In this document: piece after piece, positions 30,776-42,850 of the stretch
Position numbering within the stretch: the first letter of the stretch is position 1
Layout: each line of letters begins with the position of its first letter
Assembly: GCF_030272615.1 (NCBI RefSeq)
Contig: NC_081415.1
Coordinates: forward strand, 109,264,406 to 109,328,405
Direction of reading: 5' to 3'
Length of the DNA stretch: 64,000 nt
Origin: Cryptomeria japonica
Lineage: Eukaryota; Streptophyta; Pinopsida; Cupressales; Cupressaceae
Translations under genes and position numbers: made by a program
Notes under the pieces: model-generated
The model's input: only the letters and a program-made list of their open reading frames with translations
Told to the model about the DNA's origin: nothing
Database searches by the model: none

Positions 30776-33700
30776 TTAATTCCCATCTCGGGGTGGTAAC
30801 TGATCAAAAATAGATTTATACTTCTTCTGGGTGTCAGTGAGTGTGACAGAGAGTGCATCTTTGACACTTTCCATTAAAGAATTTTGTGCTTGAATATCAG
30901 CCAATAGGGATATTAAGCCATCAAGAGTGCTTCCCTCTTGTGTAGTAGATAGGCGTGTAGCTTGGTTAATCTGTTCTTGAACTGATGAAAGATGAGGAAG
31001 GAATAATGTCTGAAGTGTCATTATATCCATCCGGATCTTATGTTCTTCATTTTTGAGTTCTAGTTGTTGAGCCATAAGCTGTTGAAGCTTGGTATAATTT
31101 TTTTGAACTGAATTGGGCTCTGTGGTCAACTTATTTGAGAGATCGGTGATCTCTTTTTCAATTGCATCAGTTTTATTCTTGATATCTTTATTGAATATGG
31201 AAAATGTGCAAATTTTTGAAATAAATAAAGAATATGCTTGAGTTGAGGGGACAACTTAGTAATGAGTTTGACAAGTTTGACTTTGCCAATAGCAAGAGCT
31301 TTTTGTACCTCTTCTATCATTTTTTCAGTAAGCTCCTTATCTTTGAGCTTGCTCAAGTACTCAGATGCATCAACTCCAGATGTTTCTATTTTATTAAGGA
31401 GTTCATCCAGTTGAATGTGGATGGCTACATCGGTTGACACTGTAGCTGTAGGTAGCATATCTGTCAATAGTGTCTTCACATTCTGAAGTACTTTATTCTT
31501 CTTTTGAATGGCCATCTATTTTTCTTGTTTGGCCTTTGCTTTGCATAGTTCACCGAAATCAATAAGTGCTTGCCCTTTTAATTTTGAGATATCCACATTG
31601 GGCAACACTATTGGTTTAAATAAATCAACTTTAAAACTATGCTTTTTCACCTTCTTTTCTTTACCTTTGGTCGGTTGGACCAAGACAATAGCTTGTGAGG
31701 TTTGCTAAACCTTGGTAGGCTGCTTGGTGGAGGCAACACTTTGGTTGATTCCTGTAGCTGTTATGGTTTCTTTGGGTGTCTCGATACTGGGTGTCTCAGC
31801 TACTACATTTTCAGTGCTTGACGGTGCTTGAGAGGTCTTTTCTTGAGTTGTACCTTCTGCTGCTTCAGACTTGTGACCTTCGGTGCCTTGTGCTATATCC
31901 TGAGGAGCTTTGATAGAGAGAGGTTGAGTGATCAGTGGATAAGGATGAACTTGTACTAACACAGATTCACTAGATACAAGTTTTGCATATGTAGTGCCTT
32001 CTATCATCTCCTGCTCCTGTTCTTCTGCATCCATGACATCTTCATCAATTTGAATAGTGTCAACCAGGTCTTTCTCGGTAGCATCAGGATCGTGCTCGGT
32101 GACATCAGGATCTTGTTTAGTGACATCAACAATTTCAACTTTAGATTGTTCACCAACATCTTTTATTTTGAAGATTTCCTGCCATTTTGCTTTTGTCTCA
32201 TTTTCTACATCAATGTATAGCCCATTCATCAATTTTAAGGCTCTCTGTTTGACAAGAAATTTAGAATTGTAGGTTGTCAAGTGTTCTTTTATTTCTACTA
32301 TAGACATATCAGGAAATAGACGGACTAAACTTCTTTCTATGATTTGTTTCTTTGAGTCCATTGCATAATTCCACCTGTTATCAATATGTAAGTACAGTTC
32401 ACTCGAAAGTGACTTTACTAGTTCTAGTGGAGCTAGCCGAAACTTTAGAAGTGTGCAAATGACTACTTCAATTTGTCAGTTCTCATCATTATTTCTTGTT
32501 TCATACTTGACATATCTAAAGGAACCAAATCCACCATATTCTTTTAGATTTGCACAAAAATTTTCAACACTATGTATATTTACCTTCTTGCTTTTGACAA
32601 TTTGGAATTTGTTTGCATCTTCGGATTCTGTATCACTAGACTCTTTTCCCAAGATGAGTCTCTGAGTAGATTTCTTGTAGGTCTTGGTTACCTTGGGAGC
32701 AGTAACACTCTTTTGTTTCTTACTCGATGATGTAGCTGATGCTCTTGTATTAGGTCTCTTTGTTGGAGGAGTCGGTAGGGCCTTTGGAATGTCCTGTTTC
32801 TTTCTTTTCAATACTTTACCCTTAGGTAGTTCCGTGCTCAATGTTATTGTTGCCTCTTGAGCTTCTGATTCCTCTTTGATGATGGCAAGAGTACCTTTGA
32901 TAGGTGTGGAGGAAGATTCTTCTTTGAATTTCTTAGATAATGCCTTAATCATCTTTGTAGCCTTTCTTGTAGCTTTAGGTACTACAATGCTCATTTTTAC
33001 CTTTTCCTTAACTTCTTCATAAGTTCCATATCTCGATTCGGTAGCATGCCTTGGCAATGTAAGAAATGCATCAATTTGTTGTTGTGTGATATCATAGTCA
33101 ATCTCGTAACCCATTGGTGGCAAAGATTGAGTCCTTGGTTCCACAACATTCACATAACAGTAATCGGTGTCTACCTCAAAGCATATATCATCTTTATATT
33201 TCTCTACTAGCTGGGGTGGAATCCGGTACCTGTTGTGCATCTTCTCTTGAAATTTGCTGAAGTAGTCATCCATGATATCATTGAAATTATCTCCCAATTT
33301 CTTAATAAAGTCATTAATTTCATGGGTGATTGGTCGGTGTAGCTCCCAAACTACATTATTGATTGATGGAAAGAATTTCTCAAAGTAGAAAAACATGCAT
33401 ACAAGAAGTGAACCAAACTTCAGTGTATTTTCTGAGTTCTTCTTCTTCGGCTTCCTTATTGTGTTCAGGTTCTCAAACAAGTTCTTCAATAATACTTCAC
33501 ATAAATCAACTTTCATTCCCTTTTTCACTATTTTATAAGCTAAGTCAACTGCTGCACAGGGTACACTATTTTCCCTTGTTGATTGGAAGAAATAGTAACC
33601 AATTACTCTAATTGCAAACTTAAGTTTTGCATCAGTGACATTGTTCAGTTTCTATCCTCGGTAATCAGATTCTACTCCAGTTAAACTGATTAACTCCTTC

Positions 33701-34155
33701 TGTGATATCATCTTTTGTGCTCGTGCATGATCATAGATAGGATAACCGGTGATCACATGAATGATTTCCTTGGTGATTTTGAATGGTTTCTCTTCTAGCC
33801 ACATGAAATCATCATGAACTTTTCTCAAAACAAACTTAACCCACTGGGGTTTGAACACATGGGGATAGGTTAGGGCTTCAGTTAATCCCTTAATTTTGAT
33901 ATGCTCATACTTGCTATCCATTTTACCAGTGATACATAGCTCATCATATGTGTCACTTATCTCAACATGACTGAGTTCTTCAACACGACATTTGGTGAAG
34001 AATCTCACATCTTTGACTAACAAGACTCAATTTGGGATGAGTGAAAAGGTAGTTTTGTCATCCGGTTCAGAGGCAACTTTAGGAGTTAAAGAGTATTTCA
34101 GAGAGGGCTTCTCGACAGTCTTGACAACTATGGGATCTTGGATCTTGGGTGCCAT
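30776..34155 (-). pseudogene. ORF2 of 8.0-kb element (accessory protein, broken)
   Basis: One minus frame (frame 0) runs from ATG 34155 (MAPKIQDP...) to about 31126 with a few stops (TAG at the RG-stop-KLN, KV-stop-QTS and EK-stop-MAI positions; TGA at PN-stop-VLL and EN-stop-QIE). It then shifts to frame 1 for the last ~118 codons. The N-terminal ~350 residues look folded (FKITKEIIHVITGYPIYDHA; LLVCMFFYFEKFFP). A Lys/Ser/Thr-rich middle (KRKKQDIPKALPTPPTKRPN) and acidic, then helical coiled-coil-like C-terminal parts follow. No polymerase, nuclease or zinc motif is seen. A similar C-terminal half occurs at 45225-46259. The layout parallels the giant LTR's ORF, but homology is unproven. Confidence 0.65.
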
Positions 34156-34700
34156 TTGTAAATTTCAAATAAAACTAGCAAACTATCCTTAGGGTTTGAC
34201 AGTTTACAAACAGTAGATGCTTCTCACTCAATAGATAATAGCAATTTGACAAGATCAGTAAACTAGCTTAACAATGTGATGAGATTTATGTAAATACCTT
34301 GGATTTGCTTTGAATGAGGTTTGATCGCCTTGATTCACTCTGTTCTGCTCTCTTGAAAACTTGGTGAATGAAAATGACCATGAAAATACCTTTAAGTACA
34401 CAAAATACCTTATCGAGCTCCATGCGGGTTAGGTCAAAAAAATTAAATGCACTTAGTTCACCTTAACTGATTTACTCTATTTTTTTTGTTTTAACCGAGT
34501 AACCAAATTTCCTTCATTTACCGACTTGACAAGCTTCCTGTATTCACCGACTTGACAGGCTTCCTGTAAAGTACTTTTGATAGAATTTCAAACTTACTAA
34601 TGCATCTTAACTATGCTGATTTTGGATTTAGTACATAATAGAATAGGAACTGTTATGATTTTAACTTTCAGAGAATGCAATCCCTTCGTACCTTTGCTGA
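34156..34700 (-). other. Spacer between ORF1 and ORF2 of 8.0-kb element
   Basis: Nothing coding is supported. A short duplicated phrase (TCACCGACTTGACAGGCTTCC-like, near 34517 and 34543) is the only visible structure. Confidence 0.5.
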
Positions 34701-36053
34701 TTAATTTGGAATAGGTCCACCTAACTCGGTAGGTAAGGTGCTTTCTTCATTTGACACAATTTCCTTCTTTTTCCAAATCATCTTTAATTTTTCTTTTATC
34801 TTTTCAGTGTCTCCTCTAGGTTGATCTCTGCAATCTCCAGCCAAATGTCCAACTTTGTGACAATGAAAACATGCCATACCAGGATTTCTCCATGATCTTT
34901 GGTTGTTCATTCCAAACCTTATAAAATAGTTGGCACTTATATGTCCATATCTTCCACAACATTCGCACCATATCCTTGTATTGTAATCCCATGGTACTCC
35001 TACATATTGTCAGTAAGGATTTGTGTGAGTTCGATAACCTCTAGCATTTGCTCTGTGTGCATACCACATGTAGTTCTTTTGCTTAAGCCAGCACTTCTCG
35101 GTACTATGTCCATATCTATTACAGTTTTTACAAAACCCTTTGAATTTTGCCTTTTGATAGTTGTTAATAGACTTTGTCCTACATTGATTAGATGTGTAAC
35201 CATATTTATCACAATTGTAACAATAACCATTTGATTTAGTGATATTCGGTTGCTTACCTTTTCTGATCTAGCATATGTTGGCAATATGACCTTGATTTCC
35301 ACAGTAGTAGCAAATAGGCTTCTTTCTTTTGATGTTATTCCTATTTCCAGCTTGCTTTGATGATTCTCCTCTCTCGGTAGTCTGAATTCCTTTCTCGATA
35401 GATTCTTTTCCTTTGTAACCGAGTCTTGCATCTTTGTTGGGTCTTCTTGTATTCAGTTGCTCATCCAACATCTTTGATGCTTCATAACTTTTCTTCAATG
35501 TTTCTTTGGATTTCTTCTCTGTTTCAAGTTCATAGGTCAACCTTGATACTTCAAGTTTTAATGCTTGATTTTCATCATTCTTTAGAATTGCTTTGTGATG
35601 TACATAACCTAGTTGATCTATCATATTTTGTTGAATCCCAATTAACCTTATGATTTCATCATTCTTATCAGATACTAACACTTCAAGTTGTTGTTTCTCT
35701 CTTTGTAGATCTCTTGCTTTATCTGCTGCTATCCTCAATGCATCTAGATTTTCAGTTATTTGTGTATTGAAATGTTCATGTTCTCTTTTCATTGCTTTTA
35801 GTTGATCAACCAATGCTTTGTTCTTTTCTTTCAATACTCCAATCATTTCTTCAGTTTCTTCAGATATACTGTTCTTAGATGATGTCTCAATTTGTTCCAC
35901 TAACTCTTGAGAATCGTGCAAGTCATCAGATAATCTTCTTCTTACTTTCAGAGATTTTTGCATTTGCCTTTGCATGTCTGCAATCACTTGATTTGCATGA
36001 TCCAGCTCTTCTTGTAGATACACAATCCTCCAAAATTGTTTATAGCCATCCAT
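34701..36053 (-). pseudogene. ORF1 of 8.0-kb element: gag-like, five zinc knuckles
   Basis: Minus frame 2 from ATG 36053 (MDGYKQFW...) to TAA at 34701. The first ~230 residues are coiled-coil heptads (LQEELDHANQVIADMQRQM and following). Then come five CX2CX4HX4C-type knuckles: CYYCGNQGHIANIC, CYNCDKYGYTSNQC (His to Tyr), CKNCNRYGHSTEKC, CECCGRYGHISANY (last Cys to Tyr) and CFHCHKVGHLAGDC. A TAG follows the first knuckle and a TGA lies near 35010. Several His/Cys-to-Tyr changes fit C-to-T or G-to-A decay. The start lies just after the primer site. A coiled coil plus tandem knuckles suggests RNA binding and packaging, but no typical capsid core is seen. Confidence 0.72.
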
Positions 36054-36101
36054 TGATAAGATCTTTCTCTTTAGGTAGTTAAACCCTTTTCCAAGATTCA
36101 A

Positions 36102-36113
36102 GCTCTAATACCA
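36102..36113 (-). other. Primer binding site (methionine-tRNA type)
   Basis: The minus strand reads TGGTATTAGAGC, one mismatch from the initiator-Met-tRNA complement TGGTATCAGAGC, two bases after the LTR end. Confidence 0.85.
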
Positions 36114-36115
36114 AT

Positions 36116-37264
36116 TGTTAGGTCCAATATGGAAAGCTAATGTACTAAGAGGGGAGGGGTGAATCAGTACTCCAAAAATTTTCTTGAATAATAATTTTAC
36201 TATTATGCATAAACATAATAGTGCAGTAACATAAAATAAAGTTAAAACAAATAGATAACAATCATACATGATTCACTCCATAACACATATATTTTGGTTT
36301 TGCAAAAACTCTTGGTTAGAGAGAAAAACTGCGGTGGGGATGGCACCCACAACTTCACTACTGCAATAATAAAGAGTGCTCGGTTAGAGCTACATTTTAT
36401 CTATTTCTGATAGCTTACCTTGTTAGGAGTAACAAGATTTGTTAGATCTACCTTGCTAAAGGATTTTACAACATTTATTTTGAATGTTGCACCTAGTTAG
36501 AGGCTTTATAATTTATAGACTTGATTAGAGTTTTTTACCCTGTTAAAGGTTTCTCTTTCAACTTCACAATATTACAATAAAATCATTACAAATATCTGCA
36601 ACTTTACATCTGAAATGTTATAGCAGATTCTATGTGCTCAGATTAGATTACCTTGCTTATAACATACCTCAGTAACCCATATAGTAACTCGGTAAACCCT
36701 TTTGTTTACTCTGTTCTTTGACTATTCTCTAAAAACCTTCTCGGTGACCTCTGTGTCTCTGTAACAGTCTTCCTTCATGCATGCATACACTTCACTCATG
36801 CTGTATAAATAGATCTCTTAAAATGGTGATCCAATCCATTGCTTCGATCTTACAAACAAGATTCCTCAAATGAATAACTAAACAAAATATTTCATTGGTT
36901 AGATTGTCCTTAAAATCATACACAATCTTTTGGTGCAATTTCCAATGTAATAACGGTTAGATGTGCCTCGATCTTGTAACACATTTTCATATGCATGTCC
37001 AGGTTCAATGTATCTGGTAACACTTTTCACTCGATGTCTGTCAACTTGGTGTGTCATCTTTACTGCTCGATATTCTCAAAAAGATACTCGATAGACAGCT
37101 TGGTGTATACTGTTTTCTATGACTGCTTTCCTCTGTAACCGACTAGACTGTGCATACCAACTTCTCTATGTGTACCAACTACATGATTTGGTAGTGCTAA
37201 CCAACTAGAATATATAGCATGACTTTGAATATAAAAACTAATGGCAATTTGATAAGTAGTAACA
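36116..37264 (-). repeat. 5' LTR of 8.0-kb element (1149 bp)
   Basis: Same length as 29261-30409. Differences are mostly transitions. Confidence 0.92.
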
Positions 37265-37269
37265 ATGTA
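37265..37269. repeat. Target site duplication ATGTA, right
   Basis: Matches 29256-29260. Confidence 0.92.
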
Positions 37270-38975
37270 GACCTAGTTAAAACTAGTTTGGCCTTCTTAG
37301 GATTATTTTTAATCACAACCTCCTTTTTTTCTTTCAATGTCTGCATCACATCACAAAGAATTAAGAATTTTGCCTTTTCTTCAAAGGGGTGGAAATAGGA
37401 CAAAGGATCATAGCTAGTGTCAAATTGGTGGACAAGATCTAAGGCCTTCTTGTAGGCCACCCATTTCTCTTTCCTCAACTCTTGCTCATCCAAATAAAAC
37501 TCATTCCTAATTAGGTCCTCAGGGAATTGAAATTGATGAGGTCTGCCTCTGCATACTGCCCTTTTCTTGAACATGTCGTTGAAGAAATATTTAGGGTTAG
37601 CACACCTTACTGTTGTTGATAAGTGATAGGGTTGAAGGAAATCTTCAAAACACTTCCAACCTCCTTTAGTTATCAAAAATTGATGTGCTATAGTTATTGT
37701 AGGGAAAATGTTCCATTTACCTCTACCTATTAGCTCTACCTCTTGCACACTTCAAATCTACCTGAGGACTTCTAGAATTCCTATATTTAATGGGACCTGG
37801 TAGGGCAACAAAAATGGAGTACCTCTAAAACCATACACTCTAAAAACTGTCGAAACTGGGTATAAGTACATATCACCCCAATTATGGACAACTTTTATAT
37901 CCTCAACAAATTCCTTTGGCCTAAGGAATTATAAAAGATCTTTAGGGACTCTTGGATTTTCTGAGCATAAAAGAGTGTTGATCTTGGATGCAAAGCACTG
38001 ATCAAACCTTAAGTAGCTAGAGTCTTCTTTGTCCCATGACAACACTGTGCTCCACAACTAAACTGGCATATTCTCTCCATCTTTTTCTTTTACTAGATCC
38101 ATTCCATTTGCAAAGTAATCTCCACCCTTAAATAAAAATAGGTGCATGAGGAGGGAGTACCATCCAAAAGGCCTATCCACTTTTCCATTTTTAATCCCTA
38201 TCAAACCTTCATGGATGGCATCAGTGATATAGGGTGCATTATCAAATGTCACTGCTAGAGAAGGATTTAAAATTTGAGCAATCATTAGCATTTAATGAGT
38301 TGGCATGTTAGCTTCAACATCCTCTCCAAAGATTTGACAAAGTGACCAATATAATCCCTTGGCTCTCAGAGTGAATAGATTTAAGGAGAAAGGCTCCATA
38401 ATATTGGGTCCTACAACAAATAATCCACCTATTTTAACAAAGAATTCTTTAAGAGGCCCATTCTTAAGGTGATTCCTCTGTGCATTGTAAACCTAAGCCA
38501 GTGATTTGAAATTGATGGGTTCCAAATAGTTGGACACTTCACTAATCCTGAATGCATTTCTGAACTCCTTATCATGAATCTCAATGAGGGTTTTTCCATT
38601 TATGTCCCTAATACTCTTTGTAATTGGGTCATAATTGTGTGCAACCTGAGTTAGAAGGTCCACATCCATGAACACTCTAGGAACTACCAATTTGCCTACA
38701 TCCAACTCCTAAATGTTATTCATTGGGGCTGAGGAGTGTCTCATACTAAATCCAACTTTAAACAAACCCAACCCAAACAACCCTATCTGTGGGTCTCTCA
38801 GCCAACTATCTTTTTCATACAATCCGTCTCCTATTCTTAAACGAGGAGCTTTTGGCACTAACTCTTTAACCTTATTTGCCACATTAGTTGACATGGTTAA
38901 TTGCTCCAGAAGATCATCACAGATTGCCCTCTCTTGGTAGTTAATTTTCCTTGAGAACTCCCTTTTAGGTGCCAT
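37270..38975 (-). pseudogene. LTR-borne accessory ORF, right copy, 5' part
   Basis: N-terminal half of the coding region shared with 6306-4590, starting at ATG 38975 (MAPKREFS...). One frame (frame 2) covers 39050-38709, 38705-38493, 38291-38058 and 37748-37270 between stops. That is fewer frame changes than the left copy, so it is the better guide to the ancestral frame. Helical hydrophobic blocks match those of the left copy. Confidence 0.68.
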
Positions 38976-39289
38976 CTCAATAATGCTAATGATTGTAACT
39001 GAATTATTAACCATAGTGATTTCAAACAAAACAAACCCCAATTCAAACAAACTGTCAAGTAATTGCTAAGCAAAAGCACGAGAGAACCTATTCTTGGCTT
39101 GAAGAAATCTGCTTTGCACCCACTTCTTCACAACAACTCTTTGAAATGATGCCTACATTCAATTGATGTGAGACCATATACGACAATCGGGCTCTTAATT
39201 GCAACATTGATACCGCATGCTTCAGTTGTCCCTTTAGAATTGAATTCATGGAAGAATTCAAAAATTGGCTCCAATGGGTCATAACATGC

Positions 39290-40645
39290 CGGTGTATTTT
39301 CTCTTTTCTCTTTCACCATTTCGCAGAGCATAACAGCCTAGCATATTCATCTAGTGAAACTACGCTAGGCACCTGATCAGATGGAACTTGATTAGTCTTT
39401 ATCTCTGTTTTACCTCTTTACCTTAATGTTAGGCCCTACCTTCTTTTTTCCACTTTGCAGGCCTTAACCCTCAAGCATTTTCCTTTCACGAAGCCGCGCC
39501 AGGCGTTAGATGGAACTCTAATCACTCGGCCTTTAACTATGATCGGGATAGTCAACCTTTTAAACTAACTGCACCTCATCTTGACGACTAACAATTTTTC
39601 GCTATTTCACAGAGGTTAATCTGCTCCCATCTTTGGGTCATGAAACAACGAGAAGCATTGGATCAGTCTTGAGATGAATGTCTTTTAAGTGGGCCCTTTA
39701 TCTACGTATTACTTACCCCACTTGTTCATCAGTTAGCAAATGCCACGTGGCACTTGACCATTAGCCCTGGAAGCTCCTTCGGGTTCAGTTCTGAGCCATC
39801 CACATGTCTTACTTCATTATTCCCACATAACTGCTAGTTACACATAGGCGGGCCCTCAATCACCTTTTAAAACCACATGTCACTCAACACATCATCATCG
39901 AGCCCCACAAAAAGTAGCAACTATCATGCCACATCATGCCCTCATGTGACTTCCATCTATCTTTTGCTACTTTGCGAACACTAATCTCCAGTTGGTTTGT
40001 AGCCACCAAACAATGAGAACCATTGGATCAAAACAGAGTTGATCATCTTTTATCTCCATGCCTTACCTACTCTTTGTGCCCACTGGCCTTTAATCCTCAA
40101 ATTTAATTCACTGATCACTTTGATTTTTGGCCATATGTCACTTTCTTACTTGCCATTTAAAATAGCTGGACTGCTCACTTGGAATGCCATGTCATTTTCG
40201 CTATTTCATGAAAGCTATTTTCCAAGCATCTTCATCTTGCAAAACTATGCTGGCCATTAGATCTCAGGGACCTACGCATCTGTTATGCCTCTTATAAACC
40301 TCCTCGACCGAGCCCACCAACCTTTCGCCATTTCATGAAGAGTAAACTACAAGCATCTCTCAGCCACGAATCAACACCGGTCGTTGATCTTTTTCAAAAC
40401 TGACCACCTTTTAGACAAAGGAGAAGTCTTCACCACTCGATCCCACCAAACCTTTTTGCCATTTCACGAAAGGTAACTTACTTGCTTATTTTGGCCGTAA
40501 ATCAATGCGAGCCATTGGATTTAAAATCAGATGGAGTCTCGTTAAGATGGCCACCAATGCACGTGGTCAAGCCAGCTTTTGCCTTTCACTATTTCGCATA
40601 GCTTAACACACCAACAACTTCACCTAATGAAACAGTGAAAGTCGT
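39290..40645 (-). repeat. Degenerate U3 tandem repeat array, right LTR
   Basis: Counterpart of 6630-7990, with the same unit order and core phrases (for example GCCATTTCACGAAAGG near 40459). No coding content. Confidence 0.6.
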
Positions 40646-40988
40646 AGATTTATCTGAGAGTGCCACGAAACTTATGGGACCTGACAACATTTAGGAAAAG
40701 GCATAAGAGATAGGCGTAAATCTTTACAATTATTTAACGACCGCCTAGGCAAGTAACAAGGGGGGGACACTTTACATGACTTAGAGACGGATTACTTAAG
40801 TGAATAAAGTAATGCAGAAATAGAAGCCAGAGGGTTTTTTATTAGACATTTGAGTGATTAAAAACTAAACCCTTAACCCTTAAATACCTAGAATAGATTT
40901 GAAACAACTAATAGCATACTTGACTCAAAATTTTCAAAACTTAGCCAATCATGTTAAAAGAAAACCCATTTCTTAAACAGTGATAACA

Positions 40989-40993
40989 CATCC
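40989..40993. repeat. Target site duplication CATCC, right
   Basis: Directly follows the GATAACA terminus of the giant element and matches 1745-1749. Confidence 0.9.
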
Positions 40994-41099
40994 CCTTATG
41001 GTGATAAATCATGGACCTTTAATGGAGCTTCCTCAAAGGACTTTTTTTATCAGGGGTTCCCAAACTTCTTCAGGTGACACCCATATGGGCAAACATAGT

Positions 41100-41417
41100 C
41101 CACACACTAGTAATTCTATCTCAATTCCTTTATCAAGGAAGACAATCACTTGAGCTACACATCATTCAGTCAAGGAACAAAATAGCTGCAATCATAAGGT
41201 TAAACCTCATACACTTGAGGTGGGTGATTTAGTTCTCAGAGAAAATCCTAAAAATCAGCAAGACAGAGAAAAGAAGGGCAAGTTCAAACCAAATTGGCTC
41301 GGTCCTTACATCATTATAGCAGTCTATGGATCTGGTGCATATCAACTCTCAACTCCAAATGGCGAACCTTTTGAGGATCCTATCAATAGCATGCACCTTT
41401 GTAGGTTTTACACATAA
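41100..41417 (+). pseudogene. Integrase C-terminus of the oldest gypsy element
   Basis: The plus frame contains VKPHTLEVGDLVL, then GKFKPNWLGPYIIIAVYGSGAY and ends LCRFYT-stop at 41417. This is the SH3-like C-terminal domain of Ty3/gypsy integrase, from an element in the same orientation as 1-1744. The catalytic core and all of RT are missing between the two arms. An upstream piece (40994-41100) is in too poor a state to read. Confidence 0.8.
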
Positions 41418-41437
41418 CTCTTCAGAGTATCCTAATT

Positions 41438-41440
<3 letters not shown>

Positions 41441-41470
<30 letters not shown>
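41441..41470. repeat. (AT)n microsatellite
   Basis: Fifteen AT dinucleotides after the integrase stop. Ordinary simple repeat. Confidence 0.9.
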
Positions 41471-41477
<7 letters not shown>

Positions 41478-42850
41478 CAAAAAAAAATTTTAAAAAATGA
41501 AAAACTAAAAACATTTCGTCCAATGGTGAAAACCACTTCGGTGGCGCCCTCGGAAAGTACCATGGTGAAAAATGGGTCACCAGCGCCATGCGTAGAGACA
41601 TTTCTCCTCTCTCCTTTAGGATTCACTTTCATCCACACTCACAACCTCTCCATCCATAATAAAATTACCCACTCCCATCATGGCTTGTTATTGATCTACC
41701 TAAGATTGGCTCGCCATTCATAATAATTCTTCATTTTCACAACCTTTCCATTCATAATAAATTAGCTCCTATCTGTGGCTAAGGAAAATCCTACATCTAG
41801 TGATGGGTGTGGAACTGAGAGCATCACATGTTTCGAGGAGTATAGTTTCTTCCAGTTTTATTTAGTCTATCTACGCACAATCCACAATAAAGCAGCATTT
41901 GCATCACCAATCCTCAATAAAGTTTCATTTTCTCTGCAATAAAGTATTAGTTGCATGGATTCAGTTAGTTTCAAATGAGACACAACAAGCAAGAAACAAT
42001 GAGCTTCAACAAATCAAATCTTTCAACAGACTCAGACAACATTATGGTTTAGTGCTATCTATCCTTTTGTGAAAGTAAACATTGTGACCACAATCAAATA
42101 GACTTATACAAGTGACAAGAGACACTAAAACTTGAGGACTATAGTGGATGTTGGTGTCGAGTCTTGGTTTTATTTTTTATTTAATCTTTTGGTGACATGT
42201 CTTTTAGCTTTTCCGGGATGTCTCTGACTAGAGATTTTATCTCCAGGATGTCTTTGACTAGAAAGGCGAGGATGGGGTATTGTCACCTATTTTTCTTTTG
42301 ATGTATGTGGATTGTCTCTTAGTAATGCTATGACTTGTCCAAGGATATGATGACACTATGAGTCTAGTGTGAACTGGGGCATTCCTTGTTTGTAACTATC
42401 TGATCTCCATGCAAACAGGTACAATGACTTTCTGGGTCGAACATATGTCTCGATTGTCATAACCTATTTTTCCATAATAAAGCTCAATGATGATAATGCA
42501 CAAAAAGATCTTTCACTTTCATATCTTCTATCTTCCATCCCCCTTTCATAATTGACCTCCATCGTCCTTCTCAAGTCCATGTAGTCCGCTATCATATGAT
42601 TGAGTATAATGACATGCCAAAAACATTTGCACTTCATGTAGTTGTACCTGCATTATCACATATTAAGCATTTCATACATACATATAGATATCAAAATTGC
42701 ATCACATCTTGCACACAACACTTGTTATCACATTTTACATTTTCATAGTTATTTTTACTATCATACATTAACATTTGTATTTGCATAACATATTAAAAAC
42801 ATAAAAGAACAAAAATATTGCATTTCATCATGTACATATTTGCATCCATA
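41471..42850. other. 3' non-coding region of oldest element
   Basis: No coding domain supported. It contains a duplicated phrase (GGGATGTCTCTGACTAGAGA near 42213; AGGATGTCTTTGACTAGAAA near 42243) of the sort found downstream of pol in Tat elements, followed by AT-rich sequence. Confidence 0.45.

Larger units (their letters stand above)
29261..37264 (-). mobile_element. Non-autonomous LTR element with zinc-knuckle ORF and second long ORF
   Basis: Two LTRs of equal length (1149 bp), TG...CA ends, 5-bp duplications, a methionine-type primer site and a purine tract define a complete 8.0-kb element in minus orientation. The 5.7-kb interior encodes a gag-like ORF1 and a long ORF2, with no recognisable protease, RT, RNase H or integrase. 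LTR divergence is about 6-8 percent in the stretches compared, so it is much older than the 13124-23930 element. It was inserted into the coding region of the giant 5' LTR. Confidence 0.9.
1750..40988 (-). mobile_element. Giant-LTR Ty3/gypsy Tat/Ogre-like retrotransposon
   Basis: The element is bounded by CATCC duplications and runs on the minus strand (5' LTR at the right). Removing two nested insertions with their duplications (10812 and 8009 bp) leaves about 20.4 kb. Minus-strand order: 5' LTR 40988-26416, primer site 26410-26393, gag 26106-23926, gag/protease spacer 13123-12675, protease, RNase H, RT, RNase H-like domain, integrase to 8464, 3' LTR 8319-1750. The primer site TGGCGACTTTGCTGGGGA resembles those of Tat/Ogre elements. 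No clear polypurine tract precedes the 3' LTR. LTR divergence outside a converted tract is about 7-10 percent in the stretches compared, so the insertion is old, and all ORFs are broken. Confidence 0.9.
26416..40988 (-). repeat. 5' LTR of giant element, split by nested element
   Basis: The right-hand LTR, 14573 bp as it stands and about 6564 bp after removal of 29261-37264 plus one ATGTA. Its U3 start on the minus strand is TGTTATCAC (40988 down) and its end is ...GAACAACA (26416). Same organisation as 1750-8319. Confidence 0.88.

Noticed and set aside
34899-35431. Other-frame ORFs across the zinc-knuckle region
   Set aside because: Shadows of the minus frame 2 reading that carries the five knuckles.
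41441-41470. (AT)15 run as a regulatory element
   Set aside because: Ordinary microsatellite after a dead integrase.
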